Shown in pieces: positions 9,467 through 17,356 of a stretch of 64,000 nucleotides of DNA; the stretch's first letter is position 1; the number at the start of each line of letters is the position of its first letter. The translations under genes were made by a program, and so were the position numbers. The notes under the pieces are model-generated. The model made no database searches. It was not told the origin of the DNA and saw only the letters and a list, made by a program, of their open reading frames with translations. The DNA is from Pedobacter sp. BAL39 (lineage in GTDB: Bacteria > Bacteroidota > Bacteroidia > Sphingobacteriales > Sphingobacteriaceae): NCBI RefSeq assembly GCF_000170795.1, contig NZ_ABCM01000013.1, positions 1 to 64,000 on the forward strand, in the 5' to 3' direction.

Positions 9467-12400
9467 TTAAAAGCCGATGCTTAAGCCGGCAGTCCATGAT
9501 CTTGTTCTTGGATAAAAACCTCTAGAGTCTACACCAGTCTCAAAACCGGTGTCCTGAAGCTCCGGATCAAGACCATCATAACCTGTGATGGTGAGGATGT
9601 TACGTCCTGAAACATACAGTCTCATATTTCTAACGTAACTGGTTTTTAGCTTGAAATTATAGCCAAGTGTAAGGTTATCCAGTTTTACAAAATTTCCTTT
9701 TTCCAGATAATAATCGGAATATTGCGGAGCTGCATTCAAAGCACCGTTTTCATTAAAGGCACTGTTAAATACGTTGTTTGGCAAATAGCTTTTGTTTCCG
9801 TAAAAGATCTCCTGAAGATTCAGGATATCAAAAGAAAACTTACCTCTCAGCAAGATATTGAGGTCAAAGTTTTTATAACGGAAAGTCTGGTTTAAACCAA
9901 CATTATATTTTGGAACACCATTTCCGATGATGGTCTTATCTTCCTCTGTCATTTGTGCTGCTTCAGCTACCGAGCCATCGGCTTTGTAGAACAACCATGC
10001 TCCGGCGTCGTTGAATCCAGCGAAACGCTTGCCATAGAAATTTCCGATTACACCATCTTCATCCACACGGATGGCAGGTCCCATAGCCCCTGGATTCGGA
10101 ATGTCTGCATAATATAAGGTGGATGCTTTAAACACATCATTGGTTAATGACTGCAGTTTATTAAACTGTGAATTGGCCGTCAAATCAATACTCCATGTAA
10201 AATCCTGCTTTTTGATAGGAACACCGCTAATCAACAACTCCACACCGTGGTTCTCAATGGTACCCACATTGGTAAAAATTGTTGAACGTACATAACCCGG
10301 TTGTTGCGCAGTGTACTCAAGGAGCAGATCTTTGGTTTTTCTTTTGTAAACATCCACAGCTCCTGAAAGTCTATTGTCAAAAAGGCTGTAGTCCAAACCA
10401 AAGTTCCATTCCATTTTTTTCTCCCAGCGAAGGTTAGGATTAGGGTTTCTGCCGGCACCATAAGTCTGATAATAGACACCTTCCTGTGGATAAACCCCAC
10501 CGGTACCAAGTGTAATCAGCGACATGTAGTTTCCAATCCCCTCATTTCCAGTCACGCCATAACCTACACGAAGTTTCAGGTTGTTAATCGCCTTGATGTC
10601 TTTCAGAAACGATTCTTCACTCAGTTGCCATCCTACTGATGCTGCCGGAAAGTTTCCCCATTTGTTGTTCGTTCCAAACCTTGAAGATCCCTCGCGACGT
10701 AGGATCACCTGTGCGAGGTACTTGCCCTTAAAGGCATAATTCGCACGACCAAAGAAGGCAATCAATGTATTGTCATCTTTAAAACTTCCAATACCTGGTC
10801 TTGGCAAGGCTATATTATTATTAGCTCCGCCAGCACCAAGGTTCCAGTCCAGGAAACCATCCGTTGTTAATCCATTATTGCTCACATTAAACCGCTCCGC
10901 AGTATTGTACTGATAGCTATAACCCAGCAAACCAGTTAAGTTGTGGTCGTTGTTAATTGTTTTTTTGAAATTGATAGTAGACTCAAAGGTTTTGGTCCAG
11001 GAAAGCGAATTTTCTTTGCTCGCGTATGCCATTCCCTGATAACTGCTCTGCGGACGTTGATCCCAATCATTTTTCGAACGGAACTGCCTGTCATTGTAGT
11101 TATTGCGTTGATACGACCCAAAGGCAGATACCGAGATTTCATCAATGACGTCCACTGTGACACGTGCATCTCCCGAAAAAGTCTGCTGATTTCGTTCATT
11201 GATGCGATTGGCAAAACGTGCAATAGGATTATAGCGGTCATTCAGTTCATTCCATGTCCCATCAGGCTTTACTAAAGGAGATGTTGGATTCCAGATCACG
11301 GCCTGTTCAAAGTCGCCGCCACCTCCACCTAAAAGATTGGCTTTATTAAAGTTAGCTACCATATTCACCTGAAGGGTCAACCTGTCTTTCAACCCTTTTT
11401 GATTCACGTTAATACGTGCACCAAACTGGTTTCTGCTATTTTCTTTTGCAATACCCTGAAAATCGTTGATATATCCTGAAGCCCTGTAGTTTGTTTTATC
11501 AGTTCCGCCGGATACCGCAAGGTTATGGTACTGACTAAGGTTGTCTTTGTTGATGAGTTCATCATAAAGATCTGTAGATCCACCAAAATCCTGAGCTGCA
11601 TTAATCTGCCCTGAAGCAATCCTGCTTCTCCATTCATCAGCAGAAAGGAAATCTGGTTTTTTATCTACAAAATCTTTCTGGAAATAGTTGTTGTAGTCGA
11701 ATTTACCTTCCCCAGCCTGTCCTTTTTTAGTGGTAATCAAAATAACACCCGCATTACCCCTGGTACCGTAAATCGCGGCAGCGGACCCATCTTTCAGCAC
11801 ATCGATCGACTCAATATCATCCTGTTGAAGCAGATCCAGGTTACCGCCCGGAATACCATCAATGATGATTAAAGGTGTTGTTGTTCCCTTAATGGAAGTA
11901 ATCCCGCGAAGCTGGATTGCAGCACTGGAATTCGGATTGTTCCCTTGAGTTCTGGTGATGTTCAGACCAGCTACTTTACCCTGGATCAGGTCCATTGGCG
12001 ACCTTGCCGACCCCTTGTTGAAGTCCTCGGCTTTTAATGTAGCAACCGAAGAAGTTACCTCTTTACGCTTCTGCGTACCGTAACCAACTACAACGACCTC
12101 ATCCAGCTTGCTCAGCTCATCTTTCATTGAAAATGCAATCTGTACAGTTTGCCCTTCAGCAACGACTACACCCGTTTTACGCTGTGTCGCAAATGAAATG
12201 TAAGTAACTTCAACCGTATAGGTACCCGGAGTAACGCTGATGCTAAACTTACCATCAGCATCTGCACTTGCCGTCCTGTTCAGTTCCACAATCTTTACAC
12301 CTGCACCTACCAATGGCATCCCCTGTTCATCGACAATGCGTCCGTTAATTTTTCCCGGAGCCTGCAACTTGAACAAAGTAATGACACCATTGCTCTCCTG

Positions 12401-12715
12401 AAAACCGATCTGGTTTGGCGTAAGCAGTGTAGACAAGATATCTTTTAATGTTGCCTTCTCAAATTGTACTTTGTTCAAAACAATTTTGTCAAGTTTCAGG
12501 TTGTCTGTAAAAGCGAAATAGATTTTCTCTTTAGACTGTATTTCCTGGATCAGGTCATACAGATCTGTTTTCTGATAGGATACATTCAGGCGCTTTTGAA
12601 GGAGCTGACCCCTGGATATCCCGGCCCATAAAAATTGGGAAGCTGCAACAGTGATTAAACTGATGATGAGTGTAATACGCATAAGCTTCTGCAATAGCAG
12701 TAATTTGTGTTTCAT
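9467..12715 (-). CDS. SusC/RagA-family TonB-linked outer membrane receptor of the rhamnose locus
   Basis: Outer-membrane importer of 1082 residues. In order: signal anchor, STN domain (about 40-115, LNVSYQKTDLYDLIQEIQ), carboxypeptidase-regulatory-like sandwich (about 120-205), the conserved SKLDEVVVVGYGTQKRKEV segment, plug (LIIIDGIPGG, GVILITTKKG), and the barrel ending SWTAGLSIGF. The STN domain links it to the FecR/ECF sigma pair immediately upstream. Its partner susD follows after 39 bases. The gene may also have its own promoter: TAAGTTTG (12837-12844, minus strand) matches the Bacteroidota -7 box, although no TTG sits at the right distance. Substrate specificity is inferred from the two GH78 rhamnosidases and the rhamnose catabolic genes in the same run. 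Confidence 0.95.
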   Translation of the reverse strand: MKHKLLLLQKLMRITLIISLITVAASQFLWAGISRGQLLQKRLNVSYQKTDLYDLIQEIQSKEKIYFAFTDNLKLDKIVLNKVQFEKATLKDILSTLLTPNQIGFQESNGVITLFKLQAPGKINGRIVDEQGMPLVGAGVKIVELNRTASADADGKFSISVTPGTYTVEVTYISFATQRKTGVVVAEGQTVQIAFSMKDELSKLDEVVVVGYGTQKRKEVTSSVATLKAEDFNKGSARSPMDLIQGKVAGLNITRTQGNNPNSSAAIQLRGITSIKGTTTPLIIIDGIPGGNLDLLQQDDIESIDVLKDGSAAAIYGTRGNAGVILITTKKGQAGEGKFDYNNYFQKDFVDKKPDFLSADEWRSRIASGQINAAQDFGGSTDLYDELINKDNLSQYHNLAVSGGTDKTNYRASGYINDFQGIAKENSRNQFGARINVNQKGLKDRLTLQVNMVANFNKANLLGGGGGDFEQAVIWNPTSPLVKPDGTWNELNDRYNPIARFANRINERNQQTFSGDARVTVDVIDEISVSAFGSYQRNNYNDRQFRSKNDWDQRPQSSYQGMAYASKENSLSWTKTFESTINFKKTINNDHNLTGLLGYSYQYNTAERFNVSNNGLTTDGFLDWNLGAGGANNNIALPRPGIGSFKDDNTLIAFFGRANYAFKGKYLAQVILRREGSSRFGTNNKWGNFPAASVGWQLSEESFLKDIKAINNLKLRVGYGVTGNEGIGNYMSLITLGTGGVYPQEGVYYQTYGAGRNPNPNLRWEKKMEWNFGLDYSLFDNRLSGAVDVYKRKTKDLLLEYTAQQPGYVRSTIFTNVGTIENHGVELLISGVPIKKQDFTWSIDLTANSQFNKLQSLTNDVFKASTLYYADIPNPGAMGPAIRVDEDGVIGNFYGKRFAGFNDAGAWLFYKADGSVAEAAQMTEEDKTIIGNGVPKYNVGLNQTFRYKNFDLNILLRGKFSFDILNLQEIFYGNKSYLPNNVFNSAFNENGALNAAPQYSDYYLEKGNFVKLDNLTLGYNFKLKTSYVRNMRLYVSGRNILTITGYDGLDPELQDTGFETGVDSRGFYPRTRSWTAGLSIGF

Positions 12716-12836
12716 TTATAAATTTGGTTGCATCCACATCTATTTCAAGCCTTTGATTTGAGGCTGGTGTTTCATAGATTTGAATAATTAGTGATTAAGT
12801 CATTTTCATTGCTAATGTTGGCAACAGTACAGCGTC

Positions 12837-12844
12837 CAAACTTA
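12837..12844 (-). promoter_or_regulatory. Possible -7 box for susC
   Basis: TAAGTTTG on the minus strand matches TAnnTTTG exactly, about 120 bases upstream of the susC start. No TTG lies 17-23 bases further upstream, so support is partial. Confidence 0.35.
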
Positions 12845-12860
12845 ATGCTGCCATCACAAG

Positions 12861-12892
12861 CATCCGGCGCGAGCATACAGCTTCGCCGGATG
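12861..12892. other. Intercistronic hairpin between fecR and susC
   Basis: A perfect 9-bp inverted repeat (CATCCGGCG / CGCCGGATG) with a 14-nt loop lies in the fecR-susC gap. On the plus strand it is followed by eight Ts, so it resembles a terminator for antisense transcripts entering from the susC side. On the sense (minus) strand it is an intercistronic hairpin without a T-tract. Confidence 0.5.
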
Positions 12893-12899
12893 TTTTTTT

Positions 12900-13877
12900 T
12901 TAATAGATATTTATACCATCCGGGTCCTCCTGTATATATTTCTTGTTTAAGATTTTCATCAGCATTTCCAACGCCTCTTCTGCAGGCTGACGGGAGCGTA
13001 ATGTCACGTTGTATTTGAAAGATTTTACTTTATGATCTTTGGTATGGAGGGTCAGTCCATAGATATTTTTTATGTTTTGCGCCAGCTCCTCGAAGCTCGC
13101 CTTTTGCAGTACAATACGTCCTTCTGTCCATCCTGTGGTCATGGCTGGGACCATTTCCCCCAGCTCGTACTTTCCTGAATTTTTATGGTAAGTGACACCA
13201 CGGCCCTTTGTGAGCAAGGCGAGCTGATGTCCCTTGCTGCTGACCTGCACCTTGCCGGAGTTGACACTTACATTCATATCGTTCAGCGTGGCATAAGCAC
13301 GCACATTAAATACCGTACCGAGTACCCTTACATGAATCTCTCCTGCATCAATAATAAATGGCCTGATCGTATCTCTGCTGACTTCAAAGTGGGCTTCACC
13401 TCTTAGGCGTACACGGCGGTCCTGCTTACCAAATCCCTTCAGCAGGCTCAGGCTTGAGTTGGCATTCAGTAAGATGCTGGTGTTGTCTTTAAGATAAATG
13501 CGTTTGATCTCCTTCGGTTTCGTGGTATATACCTGCTCTTGCTGCAGGCCGACTAGGGCTTCGCTTTTGACCTGTTCCCGATCACTGAGATAGAAAAATA
13601 ATGAGACAGCGGAAATCAGGATCAGAGATGCTGCCAGTTGAATCCATGACCGGCGGAGCCAGGATGGCTGTTTCAGCTCTTTTTCAGGAGTAATCAAACG
13701 ACCGAGAATCCGTTGCCGTGTAGCCTCAGCTTCCGGCGCATTAGCAGCTCCAGGGATACGTTCCAGCTGATCTTCATCAAAAGAGTCGTACCATGCCTCT
13801 ACCAGGTAGCGTTCGGCACTCGTTGCCGTTCCATTTTCGTACTTCCTTAACAGTCTTTTAAAAATTGAGTATCTCAC
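12900..13877 (-). CDS. FecR-family anti-sigma factor
   Basis: Second membrane-bound anti-sigma factor. The cytoplasmic N-terminus (FKRLLRKYENGTATSAERYLV, AWYDSF) is followed by a membrane helix near LAASLILISAVSLFFYL. The periplasmic FecR domain carries RRVRLRGEAHFEV, RPFIID and VRVLGTVFNVRAYA, and the C-terminal part (LAQNIKNIYGL) contacts the STN domain of SusC. I place the start at the GTG at 13875-13877, which has AAGG eight bases upstream; the frame stays open to a TTG at 13919, but that extension is not family-like. It lies 71 bases after the ECF sigma stop and upstream of an STN-containing SusC, so it should transmit occupancy of that receptor to the sigma factor. Confidence 0.9.
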   Translation of the reverse strand: MRYSIFKRLLRKYENGTATSAERYLVEAWYDSFDEDQLERIPGAANAPEAEATRQRILGRLITPEKELKQPSWLRRSWIQLAASLILISAVSLFFYLSDREQVKSEALVGLQQEQVYTTKPKEIKRIYLKDNTSILLNANSSLSLLKGFGKQDRRVRLRGEAHFEVSRDTIRPFIIDAGEIHVRVLGTVFNVRAYATLNDMNVSVNSGKVQVSSKGHQLALLTKGRGVTYHKNSGKYELGEMVPAMTTGWTEGRIVLQKASFEELAQNIKNIYGLTLHTKDHKVKSFKYNVTLRSRQPAEEALEMLMKILNKKYIQEDPDGINIY

Positions 13878-13948
13878 TATAAGCCTTATTACAAACACAT
13901 AGTGCTGTGAACAAGCCAATAGTACTTCAACAAACCGTTATTTAATTG

Positions 13949-14551
13949 TTAATTTAATATTAACAGCGCCAGGGCAGTGAGGAAAGATTTGTGCAGATGT
14001 GGATGTTTGGCCGACAGGATAACTTTCAGCCTTCTTAAGGCTTCCACATTATTGTTTTTTACCGTTTGTTCGGCGAGCCCTAATGCTTCGGCAATTTCGG
14101 CAACAGTATAATTTTCAGCTCGAAGCGTAAATATCCGTCGCATATTTTCCGGAAAAGTCTGTACTGCATCCTCAAAGCTTTTCTTTAGGTCGTTTGCAGC
14201 CATCGCATCTAAAATGGTATCCTCCATCTCTTCCATGCGATACAGCAAATGGGATAAAGCTTCCTTATGAAGCGTGTCGCGCCCCGCCCATTTGATGATC
14301 TTATATTTTAATGAGGTGCGCAGATAGCCTTGTAAAGAACCGGTAATTTCCAGCTGATACCGGCGGTCCCAGATGCTGGCAAAAATATCCTGGACCATAT
14401 CTTCCGCTTCCGACTGATCGCGTAGGCGTTTATAGGCACGTGTATAAAGGTCCTGCCAGTGTTTGTTGAACAGATTTTCAAAGGCGCCGGGCTGGTCGGT
14501 CCGTAGTCCCTCCAGCAGCCCGGCGTCTGTATAATGTTGATCTGTTTCCAT
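13949..14551 (-). CDS. ECF (FecI-like) RNA polymerase sigma factor of the rhamnose locus
   Basis: ECF sigma factor with region 2 (FENLFNKHWQDLYTRAYKRL, EDMVQDIFASIWDRR) and region 4 (FPENMRRIFTLRAENYTVAE, helix-turn-helix LAEQTVKNNNVEALRR). The start is set at the ATG at 14549-14551 because an upstream in-frame ATG at 14593 lies inside a strong promoter (14569-14599) whose transcript would begin downstream of it. The gene is followed by fecR, susC and susD in the same direction and preceded by two GH78 genes. It probably activates the susCD part of the locus when substrate is bound, while sugar catabolism genes upstream answer to a separate GntR-type regulator. Confidence 0.92.
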   Translation of the reverse strand: METDQHYTDAGLLEGLRTDQPGAFENLFNKHWQDLYTRAYKRLRDQSEAEDMVQDIFASIWDRRYQLEITGSLQGYLRTSLKYKIIKWAGRDTLHKEALSHLLYRMEEMEDTILDAMAANDLKKSFEDAVQTFPENMRRIFTLRAENYTVAEIAEALGLAEQTVKNNNVEALRRLKVILSAKHPHLHKSFLTALALLILN

Positions 14552-14568
14552 TTGATTAATTCCCTGGC

Positions 14569-14599
14569 CAAAGATAGGGAGTTCATTCAGCAATGCAAA
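14569..14599 (-). promoter_or_regulatory. Bacteroidota-type promoter of the ECF sigma gene
   Basis: On the minus strand TTTG (14599-14596), 19 bases, then TATCTTTG (14576-14569) match the TTG-N17-23-TAnnTTTG promoter of the housekeeping sigma factor in this phylum. The expected transcript start is a few bases downstream, giving a short leader to the ATG at 14551. The same pair of boxes with identical spacing precedes another ECF sigma gene at 33094-33124. Confidence 0.75.
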
Positions 14600-14636
14600 G
14601 GCAACAATGTTAAGTTTTTATGAGCTGTTTATCGAT

Positions 14637-17318
14637 TTAGTTCAGTTCAAAGGTATGCTTACCCGCGGTCAGTAAAATGCCCTTGGCAGCAAGCTCCTGC
14701 CCTTCCTGCCGCACCTTCTGCCCCTCCTTTACCGGCAGGTTCAGCGTCGCCGTTGCATTTGCGGGAATGATGACCGAATAGCTGATGCCATTACCTGTAC
14801 GTTTCCAGGAAGAGGTAATCTTGCCATAAGGACCATCATGACTCGCCTCAAAATGGTCCAGACCCGTCACAAAATTCGGGTTCAGCAATACATTCTTAAA
14901 ACCCGGCTGTTGCTCATCAGGCTTGATGCCCCCCAGTCCTTTAAAGAACCAGCCACCGATTTCACCAAACATCATGTGGTTTAGAGAGATGTCACGTTCG
15001 GCCTGTATGTTCCAGTTTTCATAGAGGGTAGTTGCGCCGTTGACGATCCACCAGCCCCAGCTTGGATAAGTATCCTGTGCTGCCAGCCGGTAAGCGATAT
15101 CTGCCTGTCCATTTTCACTCAGTGCATTCAGCACAGCCTTTGCACCAAGAACACCCACATCCAGGTGCATATTGTCGGCCACCACTCTTCTCGCCAGGTT
15201 TTCAGCCACCTTGTTTTCCATTCCGTCCGGCACAACACCCCATTGAAGCGGCATGCTCAACTCAGTCTGTACGCCTGAGGCATAAATACCGGTTTCAGCA
15301 TTGAAGTATTTTTTATTAACGGCATTTTTGATCTTAGCAGCCAGAGCAGTATAGTATTTTACATCTGCCTCTTTGCCGAACAGATGGGCAGCCTTCGCCA
15401 GGATGGTTGCATCTACATAATAGTAGATCGAAGAAGTGTATTCCAGCGAAGATGGAGATTTCACCGGAACCCAGTCGCCGCGCCCAAATGTAGTCAGGCC
15501 TTCAGGGCTGATGGACTCCACATAACCCACATACTTTTTAATATTGTCATAGCAGTCCGCCAGCAGCTTGCTGTCGCCGTAGAACAGATAAATGTTCCAT
15601 GGGATAATGGCAATGGTGCTGGTCCAGTCGGTACCATTGGCGGTGCCATAACCCCATCCACCTGTAGGAATGATATCCGGCAATACGCCATTTGGCTTTT
15701 GCTCATCCCTGTGATCTGCGAGCCATTTTTCATAGACGGTGATGCCATCAAAATTATAAAGACCGGTTTCGATGGCGAAATGTCCGTCACCCGTCCAGCC
15801 GTTTTTCTCTCGCTGCGGGCAATCTGTAGGATAGCCCATTAAGTTCGACAGGTAAGAATTGTTTGTTGCCCACCATAACTTATTGATCAGCGGGTTGGAG
15901 CTGTCGAGGTTGCCCGTTGCAGGCACATCGCTGTGCATAAAGTAACCCGTAAGGCTTTCTTTTGTGAGCGTTACAGGCTGGCTGCTGCTCACTTCCACAT
16001 ATTGGAAGCCTTTGTAATTGAATTTAGGCATAAACTCTTCCAGGCCATTTCCGGCAAGCGTAAAGATGTCCGTTGCAAAAGGATCATTTTTATCTTTCGG
16101 CCGATAGTACACATCAATATTGGAGAGGTCCAGGCGGCCATTGGGATATAGGCGCTCACCATGCTTGATGCGCAACACGGTACCATTAGGTCCTTTCACC
16201 TTAATTTTTGTCACACCTGAAATGTTCTGCCCCAAGTCAAACAAGTAGGTTGTATCGTTGAACTTTTTGACGGACTTCACATCCAGCGTCTGCACATTGC
16301 GGATGGGATGCATCAGCTGGGTGGTAACATTTTTTGATGGCGCAGTTCTTTTCATCACCGCTTTCCATTTGGAATCATTGAACCCGGCGGTATTCCAGCC
16401 TTTTTGCTCCAGACGGGCATCATAATGCTCGGCGGTGTAGATGCTGTTCAGCGTAATCGGGCTGGCATCTGTTTTCCAATCTTTCCCCGAGGTCACCAGG
16501 GCCGTTGTGCCATCGTCGTAGGTGATCCTGATGTTCAGGCAAAAGGTTGGTCGGCCTCTCCAGGGTGCTTTGTCAAAATTCCATACTGCAATCGACTGAT
16601 GGTTATACCATCCGTTGCCCAGCAATACGCCAACAGCATTCTGTCCTTTCTGGAGCTGCGTAGTTACATCGTAAGTGACATATAGGTTTCTTCTGTCGAA
16701 ACGTGTGTACATAGGGTCCAGCCGGTGGTCGCCTACTTTTTTGCCATTCAGGTACAGTTCATACAATCCGGCAGCGGCAACATACGCGCGTGCTGATTTG
16801 ATCTTTTTTGAGGTCGCAAAAGCCTTCCTGAAATAGGGGGCAGGCAACGCATTGATATCTTCACTGTCGCTGATCCAGTCGCCCTTCCAGTTTTCCATGC
16901 CCATCATTCCGGTTTCAAAAGAAGAAATCTGCTTTGAGGCTGCAGGCTGACCGTCCTTATCCCATAGTTCTACCTTCCAGTAATATTTTGTAAACGGCTG
17001 CAGGGCTTTACCCTGATAGGTGGTGAGGCTCAGTCCTGAGCTGGTTTTTCCAGAATCCCATGTTCCGCCCTGTCCTTTCAGGACAGCCATTGAATCGGTG
17101 TCGACCGTAATCCGGTAAGCACGTTGTGCTGCACCCTGGCTTTTATCATCCATCATCCAGCTCAGACGCGGGTGTGCTGCATCAACGCCAAGTGGCCTCA
17201 CCAGATGCTCACACTGCAAGGCTACCGGCTGCTGTGCATAGGCGCTGCTGAGCAGTGATGCGCCTGTAAGCGTCAGCAAACAACATGCGTAAAAGCTATT
17301 CTTTAAGTGATCTTTCAT
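14637..17318 (-). CDS. GH78 alpha-L-rhamnosidase, secreted
   Basis: Exo-enzyme removing terminal alpha-L-rhamnose from glycans. A signal peptide ends near AYAQQ. N-terminal beta-sandwich domains (GLYELYLNGKKVGDHRLDP, VGVLLGNGWYNHQ) precede the (alpha/alpha)6 catalytic domain, which holds YPTDCPQREKNGWTGDGHF, the family segment with catalytic acidic residues, and GATTLYENWN. A C-terminal beta domain ends the protein, which has the normal length of about 890 residues. I prefer the ATG at 17318 (MKDHLKNSF) over one at 17342 because it directly begins the signal peptide. It follows a second GH78 gene by 38 bases and is followed by the sigma/anti-sigma pair. The two rhamnosidases are clearly different in sequence, suggesting different linkages or positions. 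Confidence 0.93.
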   Translation of the reverse strand: MKDHLKNSFYACCLLTLTGASLLSSAYAQQPVALQCEHLVRPLGVDAAHPRLSWMMDDKSQGAAQRAYRITVDTDSMAVLKGQGGTWDSGKTSSGLSLTTYQGKALQPFTKYYWKVELWDKDGQPAASKQISSFETGMMGMENWKGDWISDSEDINALPAPYFRKAFATSKKIKSARAYVAAAGLYELYLNGKKVGDHRLDPMYTRFDRRNLYVTYDVTTQLQKGQNAVGVLLGNGWYNHQSIAVWNFDKAPWRGRPTFCLNIRITYDDGTTALVTSGKDWKTDASPITLNSIYTAEHYDARLEQKGWNTAGFNDSKWKAVMKRTAPSKNVTTQLMHPIRNVQTLDVKSVKKFNDTTYLFDLGQNISGVTKIKVKGPNGTVLRIKHGERLYPNGRLDLSNIDVYYRPKDKNDPFATDIFTLAGNGLEEFMPKFNYKGFQYVEVSSSQPVTLTKESLTGYFMHSDVPATGNLDSSNPLINKLWWATNNSYLSNLMGYPTDCPQREKNGWTGDGHFAIETGLYNFDGITVYEKWLADHRDEQKPNGVLPDIIPTGGWGYGTANGTDWTSTIAIIPWNIYLFYGDSKLLADCYDNIKKYVGYVESISPEGLTTFGRGDWVPVKSPSSLEYTSSIYYYVDATILAKAAHLFGKEADVKYYTALAAKIKNAVNKKYFNAETGIYASGVQTELSMPLQWGVVPDGMENKVAENLARRVVADNMHLDVGVLGAKAVLNALSENGQADIAYRLAAQDTYPSWGWWIVNGATTLYENWNIQAERDISLNHMMFGEIGGWFFKGLGGIKPDEQQPGFKNVLLNPNFVTGLDHFEASHDGPYGKITSSWKRTGNGISYSVIIPANATATLNLPVKEGQKVRQEGQELAAKGILLTAGKHTFELN

Positions 17319-17356
17319 ATATGTTTCTTTCTTGTGGTTCATTGTGTTTAGCTAAA

